Origin: Phellopilus nigrolimitatus
Taxonomy: Eukaryota > Basidiomycota > Agaricomycetes > Hymenochaetales > Hymenochaetaceae
Length of the DNA: 64,000 nt
Direction: 5' to 3'
Assembly: GCA_021029095.1 (NCBI GenBank)
Contig: JAJOHG010000012.1
Span: 310,001-374,000, forward strand
Every line of letters begins with the position of its first letter. Positions within the stretch are counted from its first letter, which is position 1. This document shows, piece after piece, positions 9,809 to 21,269 of this stretch. The position numbers and the translations under genes are program-made. The notes beneath the pieces are model-generated. The model worked only from the letters and a program-made list of their open reading frames with translations. It did no database searches and was not told the DNA's origin.

Positions 9809-12389
9809 ATGTCGATACACACAGCTGGCCATTTCCACGGCATGTCGACGCGCCTACATCAAACTCGCCTGTTCTCAACAAGCGCCGCGCGTAGTAGTAA
9901 ACAGCGTTTGGTCATTCTTGGCTCGGGATGGGGTGGCTACGAGGTCCTTAGCAATGTGGACAAGAAGCGATGGGGTACGTTAAACTGTACTTGTGGGCGT
10001 TCTTCGTCTGTTCGGGCTGACCGTACGCTGAAGACGTATCCATGATCTCCGCGACCACATACTTCAACTTCACACCGCTTCTGGCTGGCTGTGCGGTCGG
10101 TACGCTCGAGTTTCGGTGTGCAATTGAGCCTGTTCGTGCATATCAATCTTCCGAGCTACATAATTTGTGTGTTCAATGCCTCTGTTTTCGTAACAGGTCC
10201 GGCGATATGCCCCGCAAGCTGTACGTCTGTATTTCTTTTTTGCAATTAAGGACGAGCGGTTCTATTAAATGTCCAAATAGACAGCCTACCAGGCCTGGTG
10301 CGATAAAATTGGCATGCGCTTCCCTCAGGCCGCGTCTCGTCCTTCATAATCTGATGTTTTTATTCCCAGATTTCGACCAAAAGACGCTCACCTGCGTGCG
10401 TGACTTCATATCTTACTTAATTCTATCAAACGATGGTCTGAGTATATCTACTCACAGGTTCCTGCTACTCCCCTTCCCTCGCGCTTCGAGCGCTCGCAGA
10501 CGGTCTCCGCGCCTGTGCCCAAACAGGAAGCCGTACCGACAGACGAAGAAGCAGCTACACCGCCGCACAAGGAATTCACGCTGCAATACGACAAATTAGT
10601 CATCTCAGTCGGATGCTACGCGCAAAGTATGTCTGCCAAATAGAGTACGAGTCAAATCGGAGGGTAAGACCGGTAATACTCAACGACCGTGCCGTCAGCC
10701 TTCAATATACCTGGTGTAAAGGATCATGCCTACTTCTTAAAAAATGTACGTGACGCGCGGGCGATTCGTAGCCGGATTATAGAATGTGCGTATCTCACTG
10801 CTGTTTTCACTCGAAATTGGACTTTTGGACTTTCGTTTCGCAGGTTTCGAAGAGGCCTCTCAGCCGATGATTTCGGACCCGGAACGGCGGACCTTGCTCC
10901 ATTTTTGCATCATCGGGGCGGGGCCGACGGGCGTGGAGCTTTCCGCGGAGCTGCACGACCTTCTCTCGACGGACATCAGGCGGCACTACGGCGCGCGTCT
11001 TGCTGACATGGCCCGTATTTCGCTATACGACGTGGCACCGCGGATGCTCGGCGGGTTCGAGAAAGGACTGGCGGAGTATGCGGCCCTCTCACATTTCAAT
11101 CTGAGGTACTTATCTGTCGGCATGTGTAGTTATGCAGAACGCAAATTTGCGCGTGACGGGATCGACATCAAACTGGGGCACCACGTCGAACGAGTCGAAG
11201 ATGTGCGTGTTGCGGATTTTTTGTGTCCGTCCTCAAACTCATACTCATCTAGGGTGCGCTGCATGTCAAAGAACAAGGCAAAGGTGCGATTTAGATGTGC
11301 TAAATGTGTCACCATTATACGAAGTGGCATGGGTGACTAAGTGACCCTTGTATTACACCTTATTGTGGCCAGTGCCCTTCGGAATGCTCGTCTGGAGTAC
11401 GGGCCTCGCACCGAACCCATTGGTAGAATCAATCGAGACAATGGCGAAAGACGGGAAAACGGGGAGGTGCGTGGCCTGAAAATTTGTTCTTTGGTGGTTG
11501 TTTCTTAATCATTTTACTGAGAACAACTTTTTGTTGGAACGAATGATATCCCTTAGCCTGTTCACGGACAAGCACCTGCACGTACTGCGGACGGATGGGA
11601 CCGCCGACACCGATGTGTGGGCGGTAGGAGACGCAGCAATTATCAAGGATGAGCTGCTCCCCGCCACCGCACAAGGTACGTTTATCCCCTTTCTCAACCT
11701 CAGTTTTACTTGAATGGCACAACTTTCTTTTCAAATGCTTTCTTTTCAAACTGTTGTCCTTCACCGGCGCAGTCGCACAGCAGAAAGCGAAGTACGTGAC
11801 ACACGTGCTAAATCGCCTTGCACGCGACCAGACAACGTCCGAATCATTCCGCTTCAAGAACCAGGGATCACTGGCGTACCTCGGTGACTGGTGAGTTTTA
11901 TCTTGCCCCGTACCCATGACACTCTATTGTCTCGTGTTTTGGATCGATGCGATGTTGATTATCGGTTATGTAGGAAAGCGCTGTATGATCGTACAAGTGT
12001 AGACAGCGGACCAAAGGTAGAAGAGGCCGGGTATGTAAATCGAACATTGTAGAGTTGACATTCATAAGCTGACCACGAACTTGACGATGTAGACGCCTTG
12101 CGTGGCTTTTCTGGCGTTCGGCATATTTCACGCGCACGCTTAGCATTCGAAATAAGTGCGTTCTCTTCTCGCAGTTCGCGGAATCATTTCTCTGTATGTA
12201 TCCTTGAACTCATTCCCTCCGCAGGTTGACTGTCCCATACTACTGGTTCCTTAATTGTGAGTATGGACTTCTTGACAGCTCGCGTTTCGTGCAAGCAAAT
12301 GGCGATGCTGCTGGGCCTTTCTGTTTTACTCTTACTCATTTCCTTGATATGCAACAGGGATATTCGGCCGTGACCTGACGCGATTTTGA
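9809..12389 (+). CDS. Type II (rotenone-insensitive) NADH:ubiquinone oxidoreductase, mitochondrial
   Basis: This is a single-subunit flavoenzyme of the inner mitochondrial membrane that passes electrons from NADH to ubiquinone without pumping protons. The N-terminus (LHQTRLFSTSAARSS) has the basic, serine-rich look of a mitochondrial presequence. The first Rossmann motif is VILGSGWGGYEVL. The family signature FTPLLAGCAVGTLEFR follows, then FNIPGVKDHAYFLKNV and the NADH-binding motif CIIGAGPTGVELSAEL. Later text includes WSTGLAPNP, DVWAVGDAA and, at the end, WKALYDRTS and IFGRDLTRF. Coding is split by about ten short introns, the last just before GIFGRDLTRF. I see no EF-hand insert. The gene appears intact. 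Whether it faces the matrix or the intermembrane space cannot be told from sequence. Confidence 0.93.
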
Positions 12390-13299
12390 GATGTCTGCGT
12401 CTTCAAGTATAGCAGTGCGGATGAACATTTGCGACAGCTGTGTTTCTGTTGACTTTCTATGACGGCTCATATTTAGGCCCTTCTAGTTTTCGAGGAGGAC
12501 ATATCACTGGACTATATCATACAGGCTATAGCGTTTTCATAATATGTAGGATAAATGTACACTAAGTACCTTCGTGTCATTTACCGTGTGAAAATCCACG
12601 TCGATTCGCTAGGTCAATTTCTTTCTTCTGTCATTTCTTCTGACGGTCGTTGTTTATCTTTAAAACGAGAGGTCTTTTCCATTTCGATGACTTCAGGATC
12701 TCAGACTTCTCCACCTTTGAGCTCGACTAATAGCTTCCTCACCAATCGCTGACTGCATCCGTCTCTTCAGCGTATGCATTTATGCAATTGGACTTAGGGA
12801 CGATTTTATCTGAGGCTCATCGCTCGAGACGAGACCGTGAAGATTACTTCAATTACAGCTCTCCTCGATGTCGTCGGCCAACAATGTCATACATGTATAT
12901 CATTATTGCTGTGGATTTTCTTTGCCCTTGATTTTTCCGAATCTATAAGATCTTCTGAGCCTCGCATCTCGGTTGTATCATGGTACGTGTGCTTTGCTTC
13001 TGACCAGCTATTCAATACATACAGTACACCGTTTATGGGACCACCCTAGCACTTTCCTTGACTACGAAAAGCAAATTTGGATTAACTGATATGCTATTCA
13101 CATGATGATGGGATGTGTTCGCATCGCTCACCTCAAAGTGAACTCTTTTCCGCCAGAGTTTTTCCCTATTGCTTTGCACATTGCACTCACCCTCTCCTCA
13201 TCGATAGGTTTGCAGTCGCATCCAAAGCTTGTATATTACTTGGCGCCCTCCAGCATACCCACTGATCTCCCTCCATTCTCTCGTTGACAAGAGAGTACA
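12390..13299. other. Intergenic, no recognisable feature
   Basis: Moderately AT-rich sequence between the NADH dehydrogenase and the F-box relic. Short open frames are present but none reads like a known domain or keeps a sensible codon pattern. Confidence 0.5.
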
Positions 13300-14800
13300 G
13301 AGCAAGGATGAAGACACCTCGTGTGCATGGACGACGAACAGATGTCTAGCGTTCCCCGAGATAATATATGAGGTCGCATCCTACCTTTGTAACTCGCAGT
13401 ACCTTCTCTTTGCATCGAGCTGCGGCCGCGTGTGGTACGAAACACTGATCCCTCTGCGCTCAAAATTTCTTCACGTGCTCCTTCGCGACTCCGCATCGTT
13501 TAGGGAGTTTCTACGTATCATTGCCAAGCGGTACACGTATGTCTAATGGATACTTTAAAAGTGAACGGTGCTAATTTGTTTTAGGTTCTCTCTGACGCGC
13601 GGGAAGTGGGAGACAGCAGCGAAAGGCGTGCTGATGGACTGGAAGATAGACCAGTGCATATAGATCACCCGAGCGCCATCAGCAGTATCCTCGACCTGCT
13701 TTTGAAAAACGAGTTCTTCACGTATGCGTCCCTCGGCAGGTCAGCCATATCTTTACCTGAAGACGTCTGGCTTTTTTTAGGAAGACTGTCGAGTACATTA
13801 CAGAGTTTGTGTATCGAGCTAACGGCTAGTCACTCAGTGAGCGTGGGACGGACTTTTTGCCATGCAGATGTTCATGATTACTACGTCTTCCTCCGTTAGC
13901 ATACTCTCTTGTCCAACCAATACAGAAACTTACAATACTTGAGTCTCTCTCGAGACAAGGGAGGATACTGCTTTATTTAATAGATCCTTCGAACCTATGG
14001 ATGCACTAATCACCATTCACCAGCACAAGAACCTTCAAACTCTGCACCTCAGCCTCGGGACACAATTCTCCGAGATGGACCTGTCAGAACTCCACTTCCC
14101 CAATCCTCAGTCATTCCGGCTGGGCTTCATATATGAAGGTATTGAATTAAGGCGGGTTTTTCGCAAAGCACGCAACCCTGCGGAATTTGGATGTGCACAC
14201 TTACTGCGAAGTGGACTCGTGGACTCTCCCTTGGTTCCAGAACATGCTGGCGGCTCCTCTTTCCTCGTCGAGAAAGCAGCACACTCATTGTCTTGCTGCT
14301 ACGGTGCCCGAGCGGTACTACGATTATATGTTGCAATGTATCGCACCACTCGGGCAGCAACTCCGCTGCCTCGAACTGTCCTTGCTGGACATAGCGTAAG
14401 GCTCTTGTCGAGGCTAAAAAATGTGAGTATGATGTTTCCTGAGTCAGTCGAGTTGTCGCTGTTCGCGTCGAGCTTGGGAAGCATTGTTCTGCTTGACACG
14501 GCACGTACAAGATCTCGCTCCATTTTGAATTCCAGTTGATTTGGGGCTCAGCGTTCGATTTTGCAGTGTTTCGAATCGAGCCGCCGCCTGCTGGCCATCT
14601 CTATTTCGAACTCCTTCTCGAACACCGTTAAGAAAATGTTTTCCGAGTACGTCGAGGCCAGTGCAGCGGTCCTCACACCATGACTTCACTACATCGTCTG
14701 GCAGGGACGCACATTCTGGGGTAAAGTGAGCGTGGGCAGTGGCATGCATGAGACCGAGGGCGAGGTATGCACGAGCAGTCCGTTGCAAGTATGACATAAA
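13300..14800 (+). pseudogene. F-box protein pseudogene (longest copy)
   Basis: F-box proteins normally recruit substrates to SCF ubiquitin ligases. The first part has an F-box-like stretch, LAFPEIIYEVASYLC with WYETLIPLRSKFL shortly after. A plausible 48 bp intron follows at about 13537-13584. Downstream text (SSILDLLLKNEFF, LPEDVWLFLGRLSS) is in another frame from the first exon's continuation, and the leucine-rich text from 13997 (MDALITIHQHKN) needs further frame changes. No start codon is visible in the F-box frame. It is therefore most likely dead, although undetected introns could rescue part of it. Its last 0.9 kb is shared with the fragments at 720-1622 and 60480-61390. FunK1 B follows on the same strand. 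Confidence 0.5.
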
Positions 14801-15507
14801 CGAAACGTCCGCTACGTATAACCGACGACAGAATTGCATCATAATTTCGCAAGATTTACAGAGTTCGCAGTTGCGTATTCCATGACTCGGGAAGGTAGCA
14901 GTAGACAATGAAATTTGAAAAGACGCGTCTGGTAACGGACGTGACCGAGCGTGGTAGTTTGTAAGCCATAACGTAGCGTTACTCTGTGAGTTACAAGTCG
15001 CGTCACGTTGCAAGCCACAGTCCAACTTCAACCATCATCGTCATCCAGCCACAGGACTACCCTGAGGACCCCAAACAAGCAACGTTCTTGTGGCTGAAGC
15101 CCATTGTTGCTTTTAAGGTGAGCTCAACATGCACTTCACCCCCATCGCTTCTCTTCTACCATCTCCCACATCTTGCTAAACACAATGTCTGGAAGTCCTC
15201 CTGTCCTGCCGTTCCCATCTTGGCCCTCTGCACGGGACAAGACTCCTCCTCCTCAGCCACCGCCGCCTTCGTCGTCGTCGGACGCCGCCGCGTCGAACGT
15301 AAACGATTTCGGGCATCTTCCTCACACCTTCAATTCCTCGCCGTTGAAGAATAAGACCTACGTGAAAACAATATACGCTGGCTCCCAATCTCCTGATATA
15401 CAGAAAGAGAAGAGGGACGACATAGGCACATCTGTCCGAAACGAAGTCATGGGCGCTACCTTTCGCAACATTCCGGAACTCGTCTCGGTCAGTTTTCCCG
15501 ATCGTGC
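13886..15507. repeat. Right arm of the 1.6 kb inverted repeat
   Basis: This is the inverse partner of 1-1622 and holds the tail of the F-box pseudogene and the first 108 codons of FunK1 B. The arms enclose about 12.3 kb with NSE2, the aldo/keto reductase, FunK1 D, NDH-2 and the F-box start. Confidence 0.93.
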
Positions 15508-18045
15508 CTTCAATGTGACTACAGACCTATCCGTCGAACATGTTCGTTACCCCGAGGCTGAGGCCGACGTCGAGAACAATCACGCAAACGCTGAATCAAA
15601 CGAGGGGGCTTCTGGTGATGATGAACTGCAATCCAGCATGGCAGATGGTGATGCGACTCACGTACGTGATACATCCCCTCCCACTCCCGCACCCTCCACA
15701 CCTGCTACTTCCCCCGACGGGCCTCGACGCTCTGCCCGACTTCAACACATGGCTTCCAAAGTCAACCTCGCTCGCGACTGCATCGATCCCATAAAGAAAG
15801 TACTCGAGCATCTCAAGGGGAAGTGTCTTTACCGCGATGGAGAGTGGGTCAATTGGCCTGTAACAAGCGCGCCTGGTGCTGAGCCGCACATCGTGACCTA
15901 CTTCAACAAGGTCGTCGATGAAGCTCGATCCTTTCTCGACCCTGCTTACAAGAAGAGCTCGAATGATCGCGTATTCTCCGGCCGCTACTCCGAAATCGCA
16001 CTGAACTCCACCACGGCGGAACGCAAACCGGATATCGTCGTGCTAAGCAGGGAGGACGCAGAACGAGAGGAGAAGGGCAGCTGGGCCGGCGTTTATGGCT
16101 TTGGCGAGCTGAAGTCGAACCCTACGTTTCCTCTCAATATGGTAGAAGTCCAAGGTGCGCAGTATGCTCGACTTTGTTATAGTCACCAAGAAGACCGTCG
16201 TTTCGTCGTATCCTTCTGTCTTTTTGACGACGACATGGAGCTCTACGTTTTCAACCGCTCAGGGATCCGAGTCTCGACGAGGTTCAATGTGCACTCTTCT
16301 CCGGAAGATTTCTTGCGCGTCATAATCGGATTCCTCGTTCCTGAAGAGTACTACATCGGCTTTGATCCGTCCTTCTTTACCGATACGCGTCCTTCAAAAC
16401 CTGCCATGTCGACCTCAGCCGCTTCTAGTTCGTCCGAACCTGGCAAAGGTAGCCCACCGGAAGCTCCTTTGGTAAACGCTCCCGAAGCTACTGCGGCTGG
16501 TCCATCCATGGCTCCTCCTGCTAATCCATCTACTAAGTCAAAGAAACCCCTCACACGCGCTGCGACGAAGCGTCTTTGTGTCAAGATGAATGGCAAGCTC
16601 TACAGGATCCTCGAAACGATCCATGTAGATCCTGTCATTTGCGGTCGTGGGACGGTCTGTTTTATGGTACAGGGCGAAGGAGACGACTACGTTTCTGTGC
16701 TAAAGGATTCTTGGGTGGATCGATCTCGACCTCTTAAGGAATCGGAAGTCTTGCAAGATATCAAGACGATAGACGGAGTCTCGAGATTTGTTGATCATGA
16801 AATTGTGCATTTTCGCATCGACGACCAGATTATCAAGGACACGACCGAAAGCGATCTATTGGACGATGAGGATGTGGTGATCAGGGATCACCATCGACTG
16901 CTCATTACGCCTTACGGGAAAGGTTTGGAGGACTTCGACTCGCTCACGGAACTCGTGTCGGCGTTTAAAGATTATGTATTGGGTTCGTTACTGTTTACAT
17001 TGTCCATTCAAACTTCTGCTAACGCTGCATTCCAGTTATAAAAGCACTCCATGAAAAGGATATCGTCCATCGCGACATCAGTCCTCGGAATCTTATTCTC
17101 GTTAAGATAAACGAACTTCTTCTACGAAAGGGAGTGGTGATCGATTTCGATTACGCAATAAAAAAACCGAGGACGGAATGCTCTAAAGGAGAAAGAACTG
17201 TACGTGATGTTCGTCTCTGGGAATTCTCGTTATTGATAAAAAGTCTGTAGGGGACTTTACCTTTCATGTCAATTGACGTGCTCACGGGACAGATTCAAGA
17301 GCACTTTTATTACCATGATCTGGAATCCTTGCTCTACGTGTTGATTTGGGTTTGCACTACGCAAGCCGGTCCACACGACGCTCCTCGCGCTGCGACTGAT
17401 TGCACTTTCAAGGAAACTGGAATAGCTATTTGGTGCGCGATGGCTCCTGGTCAGGGTGATCCTTACGACGCAGCGGCCATGAACGCTGTGGGCCTTGCAA
17501 AGTCCGCTATGATGACAAAGGCGGATCATTTCGAGATAAATATTATCTCTCGGGTGCACCACTACTTCAAGCCTCTTTTAAAGTTGATGAGAGACTGGCG
17601 GGAAACATTGTACCCACCTCCCCTTTCCTCACGTAACCTTGCCCGCTTAAACGGCGTTACCCCTGAGGACTCGTTGCTTCCGGCTGCACGTCAGCCAGAC
17701 AATGTCTTTGATGACATTATCGGGGCCATCGACTCTACGCTATTCGAACTGAAATCCAACGACTCAACACCTCCTCCGGTCGAAGTCTCAGCGGGTAAGA
17801 GCGTTAAGGACGTTTTACTACCCTCATTGCAAACGCGTTATTTGCTACGGAGTTCGAGGGCGGTAAACGAAGGTCCCGCTCCGAATAAGACGGACACGTC
17901 GCCTTACGCTCGCCAAGCGATGACGTCCGGAATGCAGAGTTCCGGCACGAAGCGTGGTCCTGACCATGAGGAGATTGTGGACAACGCGGCGTCTCATAGC
18001 TCTAAACCTTCCAAGCGCTTGAGAAGCTCCGATAGCAAGGTCTGA
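15185..18045 (+). CDS. FunK1-type fungal protein kinase, copy B
   Basis: FunK1 kinases are a family expanded in mushroom-forming fungi; targets are unknown. Exons 15185-16982, 17036-17199 and 17251-18045 give 918 residues. The order is: a proline/serine-rich N-terminus (1-60); a folded domain at about 195-390 with a D...ExK pattern (Asp283 in RKPDIVVL, Glu308 and Lys310 in FGELKS) resembling the PD-(D/E)XK nuclease core; a disordered linker at about 395-450; then the kinase. The kinase has Lys in VSVLKDSW, Glu in KESEVL, HRDISPRN (611-618) and DFD (636-638) in place of DFG. A basic serine-rich tail (KRLRSSDSKV) could serve as a nuclear signal. The ATG at 15185 matches copy A. The nuclease resemblance is my inference from motif spacing. 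No break is seen. Confidence 0.92.
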
Positions 18046-19768
18046 GGGCTTTCGAAGGGCCGCGGGTTCGGATACAACTGCGTTGTATTTTTCTTTCTAT
18101 TCTACACATCTCATAGCTTTGCCTTCGCTCTGCTGTCCAACACCTTAACATCTCGCATGGATCTCTCTTGACACAACAATGTATATAATGCATTTGATAG
18201 ACGGTATATCGCTCATCTCACAGAAAATATATTATGTACCAGATAGACATATTTATGCCATTTGTTTTCTGTCCAACGTTGTCGCTCAAAGCTCCCTTTC
18301 AGAATGAGTAGCGCATTTTCTTTGCAGATTTTGCCACGTGCATGTGAGTGTTATGCGTTGTAATGATGTGCTTACGCGACGACCGCCATAGATCAGCATA
18401 GTCCAACAGATTGCGCGCACAAGTACGTCCAGCTGGCGTATCACATGCTTAGAGGAAGGAATAAAAACATCTATTCGCCCTGTTTACCTCCTTATTAGCT
18501 CACCTTGAAGTTCGCTCATTGTTGGCACGTGAAATCGGTTTATTCTCTCTCACTATAATAAATGCGAGTTGCATGCAAACGTCCGTATGCGTATATAATT
18601 GATGAACGTATACCAATGTCAATCTACCAGAGCACGTAGAACAACTGATCGACGCGGAAGAGGACTTGAACAAAAAAAAATAGAATTTCATTTCACCGGA
18701 CTGGAATTGAGGAAGTATATTTTGTACTCTATGATAAGTGATGCGAGGGATAATGCTTTGACAATGTTGCTTGGTTGCTGATGCTACGGTGATGATGATG
18801 ACTGGAAAGTGATGAGAGAGATGATGCAATGCGGAATGCGTATAATACTCGTGATGCTGATGATCGTTGTGAAGGGGAGAAAAGAAATAAAAGATGCGAA
18901 ATAACGTCGGTACTTGAATGAGCTTTTTGTCGTGTTTTTTTAATTTTTATTCAGAAGTGGGGAATGCTGAGAGAGAGAGACCGAAATGAAATCCCAGATA
19001 TGACCAGGAGCACAAGATTGAGAAAACCGAGAAAAATGATGAGAAGGGGGCTGGAGAAAAAAATTAACCCGGAGTGTTTCGTACGTGGAATCGATGACAT
19101 GCGTGGATAATGTGATTATAGCGTGGCGGGATGTGCTGGGAAGGTGTAGGCCGCTGCGCGTCGAGTATACACTATACTTTTCATTAGGCGATATTGATAG
19201 TGCAGTTTCGAGGTGAGGCTGGAAACGTAAAGCCTGGCAGCAGCGTGTGTGCGTCGTTGCGAGGTTGTGTGATGGGTGCAGAGGGGCTTTGCCGTGGAGA
19301 AGCGGTGGAATCGTAAACGATGCCAGGGCGTTGGATGTGGATGAATGTGATCCAACGGGAAGAGCAAGAAAGCGACGAAAGCAGTAAAAGGGAGCAAAAA
19401 AGAAGTCTATGATTTAATAAAGTGCCAGAAGTGAATTATTAAAGGGAATCTTTGCTGAATATTGCAGGGGATGCTGATGCTCGAGTGGAGATGATATATT
19501 AGCAGGGACGGGCGGCAGAACCCGAGTGCTTTTGTAAAAAAAAAAGTGTGAAGACGAAAGGAGAAAGGAGAAAGACTGAACGTGACGTGGCGAGAAAGCG
19601 GATGGGTGACCAAGAAAGGGGAACGAGATCCTGTACATCAGTCTGCCAGCACTCCGATGGCAAACTGACCGTTATTCGGCTGAGCAGCCGATTTTGCAGT
19701 GTAGCACTGTAGTCGAGCCAGATTTTTTTTTTGAAGTTGTGCGAGAGAATGGATGGTCGCGTTAGGTA
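18046..19768. other. Intergenic; first 208 bp shared with the 3' flank of FunK1 C
   Basis: Positions 18046-18253 match, reversed, 56853-57060 downstream of copy C, so the B/C duplication includes the 3' UTR region. Beyond 18253 homology stops. The rest is AT-rich with poly-A and poly-T runs and holds no recognisable gene. Confidence 0.6.
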
Positions 19769-21269
19769 TCACCTCATGCTAACCCAAACCGCAGCGGCAG
19801 CGTGGCGCATAGAATCGCTGCTCCAGTGTACTGGGGCGGGCGTCCGTCCCCGGCCACGTCTGTCACCCCCAGCGCACGGCTGCTCTGGCTCCTGGATCTC
19901 CGCGCTCGCTCGCCTGGAGCGTACAACAGAAGAGCGGCCGCGCGTCAGCATCGCATCTGCATCACTTTTAGAGCTCGAGCCCTCTTCGCTGCGCTTCTCC
20001 GAGAGTCTGCGGCTAGTACGGCGGGAGTTCGGGCGCGAGCTCGGGTTGGAATGCGAAGTCGAAGCAGCATGGACCGGGAAGGATGCGAGGAGCGAACTGG
20101 AAAGGATACTACTTTGGTTGAGGCTCGTAACGTCCGAAGCTGACGAGGACACTGACGACGAGCGCTGCGAGGAGAAATATTCCTCCTCTTCGACGTCGTC
20201 GGCATCCATTGCTTCTTTCTCAGGATCCAGCGAAGATGAGCGGAACGCGTGCGAAACGAAGTCCGCGTCATCCTCGTCTTCGAGCGCATACCGCCCGGGC
20301 CGCGCACCGTCATACAGCGACTCGCCGCTCTGGATACGAAGATTACGCGCACGGATAGGGCCGGGGCGCCGCGGATACGCGGTGTCTATGTCCGTGTCCG
20401 CGGACATGTCGCAATCCTCGGAGCCCAGACTAGGTTCCACACAGTCGCTCTTCGATGCCCCATGGCCCAGTGCCTTGCTCGCCACCCGCCGGGCGCGTGC
20501 CTGACGTGCCTTTGTAAGGGGACTGGACTCGAAGCTCGGGAAAGCTGTACATGAACGGGTCCGCATGTGCAGGTGAGGCTGGCGTCGGCGGCGCTTGGAG
20601 CAGCGAGGAGAGATCCAGCAGCGTTTTGACGCTCTGCTGCGGACGGTGATGGCCGTTGTGCTCACGCCGAGGGGGCACGTTGGCAACACTGTCTGAGAAA
20701 CCTCGGTGGTGGTACTGTTGCTGCGTAACCGTTCCAGCGCGCGTGCGCTTCCGTGGCGTACGAATCAGATGAGTAGGCACAGTGTCTAGAGCTGCTGCGT
20801 ACGGCTCGGCCACACGCTTCCTATTCTCCCAAAGGGCTGAGAGCGTGTGCATATTAGACTCTCCGACTCTAGTGGCGTCTGAATGCGTCTCCTTGACAGA
20901 GTCGAAAAAGTTTGTGGTCGGCGACCGCGGCTGAATGGGCGACATTTGAAATATGAGCTCATCGTCACAGCTAGGTGAGCAAGGATTTGCTCGCGACGGC
21001 GAGGGGGAGCAACAAGGAGGCATGGTGAGCGAGAGATGAGGACGGGTGGAGACGTTACTGTTCAGTGCAAGACTGCTGCGGACGGCACGAGAACGTGTGC
21101 GGCCGCGCAAGGGCGAGGTGCTAACGTCTGTATGGATTGTTGAGACGTCGCTTTTATTGTTTACAGGAGCCCGCGAGCAATGGTTCTCGTCTGAGATAGT
21201 GCGGGTGCGAGTACGAGCGCGGACACGGAGGACGTGGAACGAGGGAGGTGGAGTGAGAGGCTGCTCCAT
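19769..21269 (-). CDS. Uncharacterised low-complexity, probably disordered protein
   Basis: I do not recognise the family. From the ATG at 21269 (MEQPLTPPPSFHVL) the frame is rich in Arg, Ser, Thr and Pro, with conserved-looking islands such as SPTTNFFDSV, LSALWENRKRVAEPYAAA, KTLLDLSSLLQAPPTP and ADPFMYSFPEL; it ends at a stop near 20405. From about 20545 an overlapping frame continues with strongly coding-like acidic/serine-rich text (SEDCDMSADTD, DAEDEEYFSS-like acidic runs, RPNSRRTSRRLSEKRS) to a stop at 19769. The two are most simply joined by a short intron near 20410-20490. A donor that keeps phase is weak, so a frameshift or sequence error is possible. Composition suggests a regulatory, phosphorylation-rich protein, but no function is assigned. 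Confidence 0.55.
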
